Shown: positions 33,932-43,429, numbered from the stretch's first letter. The stretch is 64,000 nucleotides of DNA from an uncultured Coriobacteriaceae bacterium (GCA_902788705.1 CADALE010000011.1:50113-114112); one strand, 5' to 3'. The notes: generated by a model from the letters alone, not told the origin. Made by a program: numbers and translations.

Positions 33932-35293
33932 CTACGCCTCCTGTGCCTTCGCGATGATGTCGCGATATGCGTAGAAGCTGTCCTTGGGGATGCGGCGGCA
34001 CTCCCTCTCGTCGAAGTCGGTGCGGTCCACGAATACCAGGCCATAGCGCTTGTTGAAGCCGTCCGAGCTGGAGAGCAGGTCAACGAAGCTCCAGTGCTGG
34101 TAGCCCACGAGGTCGATGCCGTCCTCAAGCGCCAAGGCCATCTCGCGCACGTGGTCATGCAGGTAGTCGACGCGCTTGGGGTCGTGCACGCGGCCGTCCG
34201 CGCCAAGTTCCTCGCGTTCGCTCCAGCCGTTCTCGCAGATCATGATGGGCTTGCGGAAGCGCGCCCAGCACTCGTGGAGTGCGATGTGCAGACCGCTTGG
34301 GTCATAGCTCCAGCCCCACTCCGTGTACTCGAGGTGGGGGTTGCGAGCTCCCATGGCTGCGCCCATGTTGAGTACGGTTCCCGAACCCGCGACGCTCACC
34401 ACGTTGGTCTGGTACCAGTTCACTCCCAAGAAATCGCAGGCACCGGCTTTGAGGATGGCCTCGTCATCGGGCTTGCGCGCGGGCATGGTGCCCGCCGCCT
34501 CCCACTTGTTGAGCAGCCACTTCGGGAAGGTGCCGTACACGTAGGTCTCCATGGGGGCGTAGGCAACCTCCTCCTCGATGTCGTAGGCTGCGCGCACGTC
34601 CTCCGGCGCGCAGGTCATGGGGTAGAGCGTGGGGTACGAGACGTCCGGGCCGATCTTGGCGCCTGGGCACAGCTCGTGGCACGCGGCGACGGCGCGGGCG
34701 TTGGCAAGGTACATGTGGTAGTTGGCCTGCACCGACTTGCGGGCTAGGTCAGGGTCATCGTCGGAGAGCCCCAGCATCGAGGTGGCAAAGCACATCACGC
34801 TCTGCTCGTTGATGGTGATCCACCAGCGCACGAGGTGCCCAAAGCGCTCGAAGCACACGCGGCAGTAGCGCTCGAAGGCGCCAACTGCGCGGCGGTCCAC
34901 GAAGCCCTCGTAGCGCTCGTCGAGCGCCCAGGGGATGTCAAAGTGCAGGAGCGTGACCACGGGCTCTATCTGCGCCTCGTTCAGTAGCTGAAGAAGTCGC
35001 AGGTAGTAGGCCACGCCTTCCTCGTTTACCTGGCCGTCGCCATCAGGGATGACGCGGCTCCAGCAGATGGAGAAACGGTACGACGTGAGGCCAAGCTCGC
35101 GCATGAGGGCTACGTCCTCCTCAAGATGGTGGTAGCCGTCGGCCGCTACGCTCGCGTCGGCTTGGTTGGCCGCACGCAGCCGGCAGCGCTCGTCTGCGGT
35201 GTTCCACCCCTTGCCGCCTTCGCACTGTGCGCCTTCATACTGGAAGGCGCTTGTGGCTGCTCCCCACAAGAAGCTCTTGGGAAATGCTGACAT
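33932..35293 (-). CDS. GH1 beta-glucosidase, probably 6-phospho type
   Basis: 453 residues. GH1 start FPKSFLWGAATSAFQYEGA, acid/base Glu in WWITINEQSV (about 170), nucleophile Glu in MICENGWSE (about 358). The aglycone-side pattern LLSSSDGFNKRYGLVFVD has the Ser/Lys/Tyr set of 6-phospho-glycosidases in place of the Trp/Glu of sugar-specific enzymes. The nearby EIIC relic suggests its original permease is lost. Divergent RpiR gene at 35524 is the likely regulator. The ATG at 35293 has AGAAAGAGGGG. Confidence 0.92.
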   Translation of the reverse strand: MSAFPKSFLWGAATSAFQYEGAQCEGGKGWNTADERCRLRAANQADASVAADGYHHLEEDVALMRELGLTSYRFSICWSRVIPDGDGQVNEEGVAYYLRLLQLLNEAQIEPVVTLLHFDIPWALDERYEGFVDRRAVGAFERYCRVCFERFGHLVRWWITINEQSVMCFATSMLGLSDDDPDLARKSVQANYHMYLANARAVAACHELCPGAKIGPDVSYPTLYPMTCAPEDVRAAYDIEEEVAYAPMETYVYGTFPKWLLNKWEAAGTMPARKPDDEAILKAGACDFLGVNWYQTNVVSVAGSGTVLNMGAAMGARNPHLEYTEWGWSYDPSGLHIALHECWARFRKPIMICENGWSEREELGADGRVHDPKRVDYLHDHVREMALALEDGIDLVGYQHWSFVDLLSSSDGFNKRYGLVFVDRTDFDERECRRIPKDSFYAYRDIIAKAQEA

Positions 35294-35523
35294 GTCGTAC
35301 CCCTCTTTCTCCCACCTACCGGTTGTTTCCTCTCTAAGGTACTACGTATGGCGGCACGCCAACGTTGCCTTGAAGTGCACCTGTTGCATAAACCGGCAAC
35401 GCAGCTGCCAACATCATGCCTACCGAGCCATGCGGGCCATAAGGCGCTACAACAGAGACGCGTGTGTCATGCGGCTGGTAGCATACAGAGTCAGAGTGAG
35501 CCGTCGCAATCGAGGACATCAAC

Positions 35524-36303
35524 ATGAAGTCAGTCCACGACATGATTACTTATCTCGACACTGAGACCGAGCGTGATACGCGCTACGAGGTGGTGTCCTA
35601 CCTGCTTGCGCACCTACGTGACCTGGATAGCCTTTCGCTTTCTGAGGTGGCGCGTCAGACCTATGTCTCGAAGTCAACGGTCTCGCGTGTGGTGCGTCGC
35701 TTTGGGTTTGAGAGCTATGACGAGTTCCTGACCGTGACCCGCCGACTTGTCAGACAAGATCCGTCGGTTACTTTACGCATCGCGCCCAACGAGCTGCATT
35801 CGCTTCGAAGCGGCGATGGGGGTTACATCGACAGCTATATCGATGAGCTCTGTGCGGCCTTGCAGGACTTGAAGAGTACAGTGAGAGCCGAGACCATTGA
35901 CTCGCTCATCGAAGACATGATGATGCGAGAGACTGTGCTCTTTGCCACCGAGCAGCCGCTCATGATTGCGCGAGACGTCCAGGTGGCCTTTCTGGCTGCC
36001 GGACGCCTCATTCACGTTGGGGAGACTGGGAGCAAGAGACGACAGATTGCCCAGGAGCTCCCCAGCGGGTCGCTCGCTATCGTGCTTTCAAACTACGGAC
36101 GGTACCTTGAGGACAATCGCGAGACGCTTGAGGGGCTCAAGGGTCGTGGAGTCGAGCTCTGGCTTGTGACCTTGTGCTATGACGGGCCAAGCTGTCTGCT
36201 GTTCGACCGCGTCATCAGGCTGTCTGCCCATGGATTCTCCGGTGTCGGTTCCTTCCCCATGAAGGCCTTTTTCAAGCTGGTCATTCGCCGACTGCTGGCA
36301 TGA
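35524..36303 (+). CDS. MurR/RpiR-family transcriptional regulator
   Basis: 259 residues. Helix-turn-helix SLSEVARQTYVSKSTVSRVVRRFGFESYDEFL (about 39-72), then a SIS-like domain with AIVLSNYGRYLED. It has no clear ribosome box beyond GAGG at 35513. Divergent from the GH1 gene at 33932; the 230-bp gap between them contains GTTGC...GCAAC inverted repeats (35382-35400) that could be the operator. Likely sensor of a phosphoglucoside. Confidence 0.87.
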   Translation: MKSVHDMITYLDTETERDTRYEVVSYLLAHLRDLDSLSLSEVARQTYVSKSTVSRVVRRFGFESYDEFLTVTRRLVRQDPSVTLRIAPNELHSLRSGDGGYIDSYIDELCAALQDLKSTVRAETIDSLIEDMMMRETVLFATEQPLMIARDVQVAFLAAGRLIHVGETGSKRRQIAQELPSGSLAIVLSNYGRYLEDNRETLEGLKGRGVELWLVTLCYDGPSCLLFDRVIRLSAHGFSGVGSFPMKAFFKLVIRRLLA

Positions 36304-36429
36304 AAACCCCCAAAACCGCCTGCACGTTAACGCTCGAGCTGTTCTCCAGCGTCCTAGGCGGCGCTCTTCGTGTTGGAGTTCTACAGGCACCGCGATTCGC
36401 TTGTGCCCTGCCCTGACATCAGGCGCGAC

Positions 36430-36471
36430 AAGGCTCGCCGTTGCAGGTTTCTGCAACGGCGAGCCTTTATT
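36430..36471 (+). terminator. Rho-independent terminator
   Basis: AAGGCTCGCCGTTGCAG with its perfect complement, 4-base loop, then TTTATT. Strong stem. Confidence 0.9.
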
Positions 36472-36535
36472 GCAACATGTAGATCGGGCTTTGGCTGATA
36501 GTCTAAGAGTTGAGCAGACGGCTGGTAACGTAAGA

Positions 36536-36560
36536 ATCACAAAATGACAGTAATTGTGAT
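36536..36560. promoter_or_regulatory. Operator-like palindrome
   Basis: ATCACAA and TTGTGAT separated by 11 bp, about 85 bp before the esterase lipoprotein start. It resembles spaced half-sites of Crp/Fnr- or GntR-type regulators; assignment is uncertain. Confidence 0.4.
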
Positions 36561-36644
36561 AAAAATCGACATAGAATGCCTGTTTAAAACCATCTACATT
36601 TGATGGTGATGAAGCGTGTAAACACACGGGAAAGGGAGAGAACC

Positions 36645-38425
36645 ATGGCAGGACGCATCAACATCAGCAGGAGGAACTTCGTGGCAGGACTGGGCTTCGT
36701 CTCTACAGCCGTGCTTGCGGCGTGTGGCAACAAGGGAGGCGACACCGCAGCCCCTGCAGCTGAGGCCCCTTCCACAGAGCCCTTCACCAAGCTTGTCGAG
36801 GCAGACGGCAACTTCGCCTACAACGCCTTGGATGACGGTGTGGAGTATCACTTCTCCAACGTCCTCTCTCCGGCTTACTACGTGTTTGCCGGCGCCAAGG
36901 ATGCTGATGGCGCCGCCGAGCTGGTTGGCCAGCTGGGCCTCGCGCAGAGCATCGAGACCTATGTGGGCTCGGTTGTTGTGGTCAACCCCGTGGATGGCGC
37001 TGCGTACGGCGATGCTGACGTCGATGCCTTCGTGGCGCTTGCTGCCGCGGCTGGTCCTGCCAATAATGTCAAGGTCATCGGCGTTGACGAGGGTGCCGAC
37101 TTCGTGCTTGGGCCGCTCGCTTCCAAGCTCTACTTTGTCGCGGGTGTCATGACCTATGGCGGCAGTGCGGCTGACGCAGCCGGCGTGCCCTTCGTGCCGG
37201 CGTACCTGAGCAACGCTCCGCAGGCTGCCGTGGATGCGATCATTGCCGCCAATGGTGCCACACAGGTTAGCGAGGGTGTCTACGAGAATGCAGACGACCC
37301 CCTGAAGCGTGTGATTGTTGCCTCCGATGCTGATCTTGCCACTGCGGCTGCTAACGCCTGGGAGCAGGTCTTCTCCAAGAACTATCGCCGGCTGCTAACG
37401 CCTGGGAGCAGGTCTTCTCCAAGAACTATCGCCAGCACAACGAGGTCACCGAGTTCTACATGGCAAGCATTGCGGACTTCACCGACCCGTACCCGCTGTA
37501 CTCCATCCCTGACTTCACGCAGTTCAACTACGTGGAGAACTACAACGCCGCCGTGGACGGCCTGGAGGGGGAGTACACCTGGTTCGAGTACGTGCCCACG
37601 CGCCTGGCCGACGCCGCCGCGGGCAGCGTTCCCGCCATCGTCACGCTGCACGGCAACCTCAACGACACCCGCGTGCAGGCCGAGTCCAGCGGCTGGCTTG
37701 AGCTGGCCTGCACTGAGGACCTCATCGTGCTTGCGCCCGAGTGGCAGGACGTAGTGTACGAAAGCGGCTCCGACGAGCCCCAGCCCAACTTCTTTGGCTG
37801 CGACGGCCTGCAGAACGACCGCATCATCACGTGGCTTGACATGATGTTTGCCAAGTATCCGCAGATCGACACGCACCGCGTGTACGTGACCGGCCTCTCC
37901 GCCGGCTCCAGCGCCTCTGAGCTCTACGGCGTCAAGTACGCCGACACCTTCGCAGCCGTGGGCGGTGTCTCTGGCCCTGGCATCGACAAGGAGGAGATCA
38001 CGCAGATCGTGGAGAACTGGGACGGTACCCTCGTGCCCTTCACCTACCTCTGCGGAAACCACGACTTCTTCGGCATGATCCCGGTGGACGGCTCCAGCCA
38101 GAACTCGTTCCCCGTGGCCGAGGACGGCACGAGGATCCAGGCCGTTGACCCGCGCGTGCCCATCTTCCCCATCATCCAGGCCTACCAGAAGGCCAACGGC
38201 CTTGAGGTCCAGGAGATGGACATGTCCCTCGACCCGTGGTTCGGCATCAAGTTCGACGAGGTCAACGACATCATGCTGGGCGAGAAGAGCGCTCGCGAGG
38301 GCGTGCTGCTGGGCGCCGACGGCCAGCCCGTCATGAAGCTCGTCGCCATCAAGGACCAGGCACACTGGAACTGGAAGCCAGAGGCTGCCTACCTCTGGGA
38401 GTTCTTCCAGACCTTCAGCCGCTAG
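36645..38425 (+). pseudogene. Esterase lipoprotein split by a 44-bp tandem duplication
   Basis: As sequenced, the frame opened at 36645 shifts at the repeat (37347-37434) and goes out of register; the second half is open in another frame from the repeat to 38425. Removing one 44-bp copy restores one frame of about 578 codons. The protein would have a Tat-type lipoprotein leader (SRRNFVAGLG, lipobox AACG), an N-terminal domain of about 240 residues with no assignment, and a C-terminal PHB-depolymerase-type esterase: TLHGNLNDT, nucleophile GLSAGSSAS, CGNHD, AHWNW. It would act outside the cell on esterified glycans or polymers. It may be a real mutation, a reversible slippage switch, or an assembly error. 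Confidence 0.8.
37347..37434 (+). repeat. 44-bp direct tandem duplication
   Basis: Two adjacent copies start at 37347 and 37391, each beginning GCTGCTAACGCCTGGGAGCA. They differ at the last position (CG versus CA at the unit end). 44 is not divisible by 3, so the extra copy shifts the frame. Confidence 0.95.
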
Positions 38426-38466
38426 GCGTCGTTACGCCTGAACGCACACACCAAGCTCTCTCCCTG

Positions 38467-38497
38467 CCGCCCCGGGCTCCCTGCCGGGGCGGTTCCC
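38467..38497. terminator. Convergent terminator
   Basis: CCGCCCCGG/CCGGGGCGG hairpin with TTCCCTTT, between the esterase lipoprotein (+) and the acetylesterase (-). Confidence 0.7.
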
Positions 38498-38538
38498 TTT
38501 AGGGTTGGCCATGGGCAAGGTGGCAAGTGAGCAGCAGC

Positions 38539-40134
38539 TCAACAGCTCACCGTGAACGGCAGCACGGGAATCTCGGCGCCGTTGTAGAGGTTGGTGCGGA
38601 ACCAGTTGCTCCAGGCGAAGCGCACGTCGACTGGGCCAGACGGCGAACCCTCGAGCATGATGATCAGCTGGTCGCCCCGCGCAGCTGCCCTGAACGGCAC
38701 GGGCTTGCCGTCGCATTGGACCTCGAGGGCGTTGCACTCGGCGCCTTCAATCACCATGCCGCCTGCAGGGTTCTCGAAGCGCAGGATGACGAACGAGCCT
38801 TTGCGCTCGGCGCCCGTGCAGCGTGGCGCGTCGGCTGGGACGGGCATCCCCAGCAGGTGGTTCATCACAAGCAGGGCCAGCCGCTCGCCGATGGGCTTCT
38901 TCTCCTTGGGGTGGATGTCGTGCTTGTCGCCCATGTCGCTTGCCGAGCACAGCCAGACGTGCTCGTCGGTGTCGGCCACCTTCTGCTGGCAGGCGCGGAT
39001 CGTTACGTAGTCGTTGGGCCCCATGCCCATCCAGTCGCCGAAGCCCGGCAGCTGCACCACAAGGAAGGGCAGGTCGGGGCGGTGCCACGCGTCGCGCCAG
39101 TCGGCGATGACGGTGCGCAGCGCCTCCTCGTGGCGCCACTGGGTACCTGCGATCTCGTCGTCACTTTCTCCTTGGTACCAGAGCACCCCACGCGCGGCGA
39201 AGCCGGCGATGGGAAGCACCATGTAGGTGAAGAGGGCCCCGGGTGCCTCCTTGGTGGGGGTTAGCATGCCGGGATGGATGGACGGGTTGCCAGCCTCGCT
39301 GGACTGAGGGCTGCCAACCTCAAGCCCTCCCACGTCGGCAGGCCCCGACGACTTTTGTGCCTCGGCCGCCATGAAGGCCCGAATCTCGTCCTCCGTCGGC
39401 GTCCTGGGCAGGAAGAACTCGTTCCAGGCGGGCCAGGTGGCGTAGCCCTTGTCGTTCTTGGCGACGTTGACGCGTCCGTTTGCCAGCAGCTCCTCGTAGG
39501 GGAGGCCCTGTAGCTTTGCGTCGAAGGCGGCTGCAAGCTCGGGCTGCACGGCACGCGCATGCTCCGGTGCCATCCATGTTGCGGACGTGGTGCCGCCGTA
39601 GTTGCATCCCACGATGCCCACGGGCACGTCGAGCACCATCTCGAGGCCACGCGCGCAGTAGTAGCCCACGGCCGAGAAGTGGTCCAGGTCCTCGGGTGTG
39701 GCCTTGCGCCAGATGCCCACCTTGGAGAAGTCGAAGTCCTTCGTCTGGCCCGGGTAGGAGCACTTGGGCTGGTCGTAGAAGCGGATGCGCGGGTTGGCGC
39801 AGGTGGGGCGGTAGTCCTCGACCTCCTTGTCGTAGCGCATCCAGAACTCCATGTTGGACTGGCCGCCCGCGATGAGGACCTCGCCCACGGCCACGTCGGT
39901 AAGGTCGATGCGCTCTTCGCCGCTGGTGACCTCCAGCGCCTCGGACTCGGATGCGGCAAGCGGCGCGAGCGTGCAGCGCCAGGCACCCTGCTCGTCTGCC
40001 GCGCACGAGGCGGCCTGCCCCTGGATGCGTACCTCAACGGGGCTGCCAGGCTCCGCGGTGCCCCAGACGTTCACCGGCAGCTCGCGCTGCAGGACCATGC
40101 CGCTGGCAAAGATGGGGGCAAGTGCGAGGCTCAT
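38539..40134 (-). CDS. Sialate O-acetylesterase-like SGNH esterase
   Basis: 531 residues. Domains: an N-terminal beta-sandwich (1-80), an SGNH hydrolase core with nucleophile GGQSNMEFW (S93), LWYQGESDD, and a His-containing DIHPKEKKPIGERLAL, then a C-terminal beta domain. The family removes O-acetyl groups from sialic acids or plant polysaccharides. There is no signal peptide, so substrates must be imported. The start at 40134 has GGAAAGGAACG. It is one of several esterases in the 27-41 kb block, which suggests growth on acetylated glycans. Confidence 0.9.
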   Translation of the reverse strand: MSLALAPIFASGMVLQRELPVNVWGTAEPGSPVEVRIQGQAASCAADEQGAWRCTLAPLAASESEALEVTSGEERIDLTDVAVGEVLIAGGQSNMEFWMRYDKEVEDYRPTCANPRIRFYDQPKCSYPGQTKDFDFSKVGIWRKATPEDLDHFSAVGYYCARGLEMVLDVPVGIVGCNYGGTTSATWMAPEHARAVQPELAAAFDAKLQGLPYEELLANGRVNVAKNDKGYATWPAWNEFFLPRTPTEDEIRAFMAAEAQKSSGPADVGGLEVGSPQSSEAGNPSIHPGMLTPTKEAPGALFTYMVLPIAGFAARGVLWYQGESDDEIAGTQWRHEEALRTVIADWRDAWHRPDLPFLVVQLPGFGDWMGMGPNDYVTIRACQQKVADTDEHVWLCSASDMGDKHDIHPKEKKPIGERLALLVMNHLLGMPVPADAPRCTGAERKGSFVILRFENPAGGMVIEGAECNALEVQCDGKPVPFRAAARGDQLIIMLEGSPSGPVDVRFAWSNWFRTNLYNGAEIPVLPFTVSC

Positions 40135-40194
40135 GGGCGTTCCTTTCCGATGCTTCTTCTGGTTGGAGCTCACCGCGCCACTCTCTGATGATAG

Positions 40195-40248
40195 CGCGTG
40201 GCCACACCTAACGAGATTGCCGTGGCGGCCGAACTCACCCTGCCCTAG
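40195..40248 (+). pseudogene. Second SDR relic (VATPxEIA motif)
   Basis: Codons from 40195 read RVATPNEIAVAAELTLP and a stop, matching the start of the SDR C-terminal segment at 31968 (RVATPGEIAAAAEFML). Only about 17 codons remain. It overlaps the esterase stop at 40245 by a few bases. Confidence 0.55.
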
Positions 40249-41042
40249 CAGCTGCGCTTGCCCATCTGGGCGTAGGCGTCGTCGCGCGGAATCCAGTCAA
40301 GGAACTGCTCCACCTGCTGGTCCCAGAAGCGCCACTCGTGGCCAAAGCCCGGGACCTCCTTCCAGGTGACGTCTGCGCCAAGCTCGCCCAGCTCGGATGC
40401 GAAGGCACGGTTGGGCTCGAACAGGAAGTCGTTCATGCCGCAGGCGCTGTAGATGGCAGGAAACGCCGCGCCTGTGTCGGCGACGGCCTTGGCAAGGGCG
40501 TGCACGTCGTACTCAGGATCTGGCTTCTCCGGCTGGCCCATGGGATCGGAGGCAAAGACGGCGGGGTTGATGCTGAGACCCGCCGAGAAGGCGCCGATGG
40601 CACGGTAGCGCTCGGGATGCGTGAGGCCATGCATGAGTGCGCCGTAGCCGCCCATCGAGAGGCCGGCGATGTAGGTCTCCTCTGGCTTGGTGGAGATGGG
40701 GAAGTAGTTGGTCACAAACTCAGGCAGCTCCTCGGAGACGAAGCGCTTGAAGTCGTCCGCACCGACCTTCGCGTAGGCCTTGTTCTCGGCCGAGATGTTG
40801 ACGATGGCGATACGACGCTCCTCGGCGTAAAGCTCGACGTTGGTGTAGCCCGTCCACTGGGCGTGGTTGTTGGCAAAGCCGTGCAGCAGGTAGACCACCG
40901 GGAACTTGGCCGGCAGCACGTGCGTGGCCGGAGCGTCGCCCATGCCCAGCGCCTCGGGGCAGGTGACCGATGGCAGCACCACGGTAATGTCAACCGCGCG
41001 ATTGAGCGAGTACGACAGGAAGTTGCAGACGACCTTGGCCAT
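40245..41042 (-). CDS. Esterase of the EstA/esterase D family
   Basis: 265 residues, paralogous to the enzyme at 30262. Oxyanion YLLHGFANNHAQW, nucleophile GLSMGGYGAL, Asp in CGMNDFLF and His in GFGHEWRFWDQQ. Cytosolic carboxylesterase for short acyl esters. The ATG at 41042 has GAGAGGAGATCC. It probably works with the SGNH esterase downstream (38539) in removing acetyl groups. Confidence 0.9.
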   Translation of the reverse strand: MAKVVCNFLSYSLNRAVDITVVLPSVTCPEALGMGDAPATHVLPAKFPVVYLLHGFANNHAQWTGYTNVELYAEERRIAIVNISAENKAYAKVGADDFKRFVSEELPEFVTNYFPISTKPEETYIAGLSMGGYGALMHGLTHPERYRAIGAFSAGLSINPAVFASDPMGQPEKPDPEYDVHALAKAVADTGAAFPAIYSACGMNDFLFEPNRAFASELGELGADVTWKEVPGFGHEWRFWDQQVEQFLDWIPRDDAYAQMGKRSC

Positions 41043-41162
41043 GGGATCTCCTCTCAGATGGGACCTCTATGCGCGTATTGTAGCAACCCGCTCTCTGAGC
41101 CCGGCGTACGCGTCGGTAACAGCGTGGTGGCCATCCCAGCATTGGCTTTTTGATCGCACTTG

Positions 41163-41726
41163 TTAGGCGACGGACTCAAACGTGACCGTCGCCGAGCCTG
41201 ATCCGCACGCATCCGCAAGGCCGGCCACGTCGTCGATCTTGCCTACGCTCTGGTAGCTCCACCCGTCATTGGCGAAGGTCTCGTAGAAGAGCACGAGGCA
41301 GTCGGAGCCAAACACCATGAGGTCGCCCGCCTCGATAGTCTGCGGCACAAACTGCTGGCCGTCAAAGCCTTCGCCGGTGTAGCAGTACTTCTCGTTACCG
41401 TGCAGCTCATCCATGGAAAGCGTCATGGGCAGGCGCTCGACCAGCTGCTCGCCTGCCTTGGTGTCGGCGACCGTTGCCGTGAAGGCCACTCCGTTGACCG
41501 TGACCAAGATTTGCATGGGCTCCTCCTGCTCCTCCTGTGCTAGCGCCTCGTCGTCCTGCGACTCCTGTGGCTGGGGCGGCTCCGCTGAGCCAGAGGGCTC
41601 CGCAGGGGCAGGGGGCTCTGCGGTGCTAGGGGGCTCCGCAGAGGTGCCGCCGCACCCACTTAGGACAAAGCCCAACGCCGCAGCTCCAGCCATGAGAAAG
41701 GTACGCCTGTCAATCGGCCTCGTCAT
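41163..41726 (-). CDS. Lipoprotein with cyclophilin-like domain
   Basis: 187 residues. Tat-type leader (RRTFLMAGAAALG) with lipobox LSGC near residue 25, then a Pro/Glu/Ser-rich linker (about 28-70). The C-terminal domain of about 115 residues shows the cyclophilin-like pattern: VNGVAFTATVADTKAGEQLVERLPMTLSM, IEAGDLMVFGSDCLVLFYE and YQSVGKIDDV. Surface-anchored; no enzymatic activity is established for this family, which lacks the proline-isomerase residues. Confidence 0.8.
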   Translation of the reverse strand: MTRPIDRRTFLMAGAAALGFVLSGCGGTSAEPPSTAEPPAPAEPSGSAEPPQPQESQDDEALAQEEQEEPMQILVTVNGVAFTATVADTKAGEQLVERLPMTLSMDELHGNEKYCYTGEGFDGQQFVPQTIEAGDLMVFGSDCLVLFYETFANDGWSYQSVGKIDDVAGLADACGSGSATVTFESVA

Positions 41727-41845
41727 CGATTACCTACCATTCGTCCCCGGCGCCCACCGATGCGCGCTACCAACCCTTACAGCTCTATTGTTTGCCGCGG
41801 CGCAGGCGGTTTCAAATGCCAATCTTGCATCGCCTGCCATAACCC

Positions 41846-43288
41846 CTAGCGCTGGGACTTCTTGGCCTTGAGCTTCTCTAGGCAGTACACCATCACGCCC
41901 AGCAGGATGAGTTCGTTGTAGTCGTCAACACGCACGAGGCGCGGCTGGTGCTCGCGTGGCACGTACTTGTCAAGCTCGGCCGCCACCTCGTCCATATTGG
42001 GCAGCAGTGAGCAGCTCAGGCACACCACATCGGGGTCGACCGTCGCTACGTCCATGGCCAGCACCTTGCCAACCAGCTCCAGCACGTCGGCGGGGTTGTA
42101 TGCGTTGAAGCGCAGTGGGCGAGAGAAGCCAAATTCGTCCACGATGACCTTGTTCTCGCCTGCAAGGCCGTGTGCGCCTTCTACCAGGTGCCCACCCAGC
42201 ACGATGCCCTGGCCGCCAAACGCCCAGCCCGCGGGCTGCGAGTACACGACCACGTTCTGCGCCTCTTCCTGACTGCCGTACCAGCCAAGTGCGGCGCAGT
42301 TGGTGTTGTTGACGATGAGGATGGGGATGTCGTAGCGCTCGCTAAAGAAGCCTCCCAAATCGAAGGTGTTCTTTCCCAAGGTGAGGTCGTGCGTTCGCCG
42401 GGGCGCAAGCTCCAGCCACCCACCACGAACCACGCCGGGCACGGCGATGCCCACCACGTCGGCGTTGACCTTTCCCGAACATGAGCATACCTGCGTGTCG
42501 ATGATGTCGGTCAGGTCGCGGATCGTCACCCTGCGCTTGATGACGGTCTCGCTCAGGGTGATCTCGCCATGGTCGTAAAGCCGGTAGTGGAGCCGGGCGC
42601 CCTTGCCGTCCATGCTCACCGCAATGGCCAGCACGCGCTTGGCGCTCTTGGTCTCGCACGTGAGCTGGGTGGCAGCCTGCTCCTCGGTTTCCTGCGCGCG
42701 ACGACGAAGCTCGTCGCGGACAAACTCCACGCAGCCTGCCGCATCGTAGGAGGCAAAGGTTGCCGTGGGAATGCGCAGCACCGGCACGTCGCGCATGACC
42801 TCGGCTATGCGGTCAGCCATATAGCCAATCTGCGGCGCAACCAATATGGCCGCCTTGTCAGCGCCGTGCTCGTACACCTCGTTCACGCTCACGGCAGAAA
42901 ACGTCCAGTCAAGGCCCAGCGTCTGGACAACCTGGTTCATGCGGTCCGCAAAGAACGAGGTGGTCATGCCTGCCGTGCAGCACAGCAGGACCTCTGTGGC
43001 CTGCTGCTCGCGCAGCGCCGTCAGCGCCTCGACCATCTCGTGGAAGAGGCCCGTGGCGTGGTCTTGCTCCGTCGCGTGGAAGTGCAGGAAGAACTTGGTC
43101 TCGCCGTCTGCCTTGTTCTCGATGTGAAACTCGACGATCTCGGGGTCGGGGTCCATGTCATAGAAGTTGACCTGCGCCACGGCATAGTCGGTCTCAAGGC
43201 GGATGTGGTCGGGGTCGGAGAAGTCCGCCTCGTAGGGCCCGCTTTGCGAGCGCATCCAAGAGCGGAAGTCAAAGGTCTCTTCGGACAT
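41846..43288 (-). CDS. Fusion of a PTS EIIB (cellobiose type) and a ROK domain
   Basis: 480 residues in three parts. Residues 1-97 have no match I recognise. Residues 98-185 are a lactose/cellobiose EIIB: LLCCTAGMTTSFF with the phosphorylatable Cys (C104), then ILVAPQIGYM and a terminal helix. Residues 217-470 are ROK-like: VGIAVPGVV, VNNTNCAALGWYG, GGQGIVLGGHLVEGAHGLAGE. The ROK ATP loop is degenerate (AVSMDGKGAR rather than DxGGT) and the zinc motif is absent, so sugar sensing is likelier than kinase activity. No DNA-binding domain. It may read PTS phosphorylation through C104 and pass it to a sugar-binding module. The ATG at 43288 has GGGGAGG. Confidence 0.75.
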   Translation of the reverse strand: MSEETFDFRSWMRSQSGPYEADFSDPDHIRLETDYAVAQVNFYDMDPDPEIVEFHIENKADGETKFFLHFHATEQDHATGLFHEMVEALTALREQQATEVLLCCTAGMTTSFFADRMNQVVQTLGLDWTFSAVSVNEVYEHGADKAAILVAPQIGYMADRIAEVMRDVPVLRIPTATFASYDAAGCVEFVRDELRRRAQETEEQAATQLTCETKSAKRVLAIAVSMDGKGARLHYRLYDHGEITLSETVIKRRVTIRDLTDIIDTQVCSCSGKVNADVVGIAVPGVVRGGWLELAPRRTHDLTLGKNTFDLGGFFSERYDIPILIVNNTNCAALGWYGSQEEAQNVVVYSQPAGWAFGGQGIVLGGHLVEGAHGLAGENKVIVDEFGFSRPLRFNAYNPADVLELVGKVLAMDVATVDPDVVCLSCSLLPNMDEVAAELDKYVPREHQPRLVRVDDYNELILLGVMVYCLEKLKAKKSQR

Positions 43289-43429
43289 GGTAACCTCCCC
43301 AACAACGGCCGGCATCTGCAGCCTTACCATAGCAGACGGCAGGCAAACAGGCACCAAGGCCGCCCGTAGCTGGCACCTAAGCGCCATCGACAGGCCAAGG
43401 GTGGGTCGCATGGCCAATGGCAGCCAAGC

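Larger units (their letters stand above)
36304..36644. other. Intergenic region with terminator and operator-like palindrome
   Basis: A 341-bp gap. It contains the terminator at 36430-36471 and the ATCACAA/TTGTGAT palindrome at 36536-36560. I see no gene in it. Confidence 0.6.

Noticed and set aside
37340..37440. Programmed ribosomal frameshift in the esterase lipoprotein
   Set aside because: No slippery heptamer is needed; the frame change is exactly explained by a 44-bp tandem duplication.
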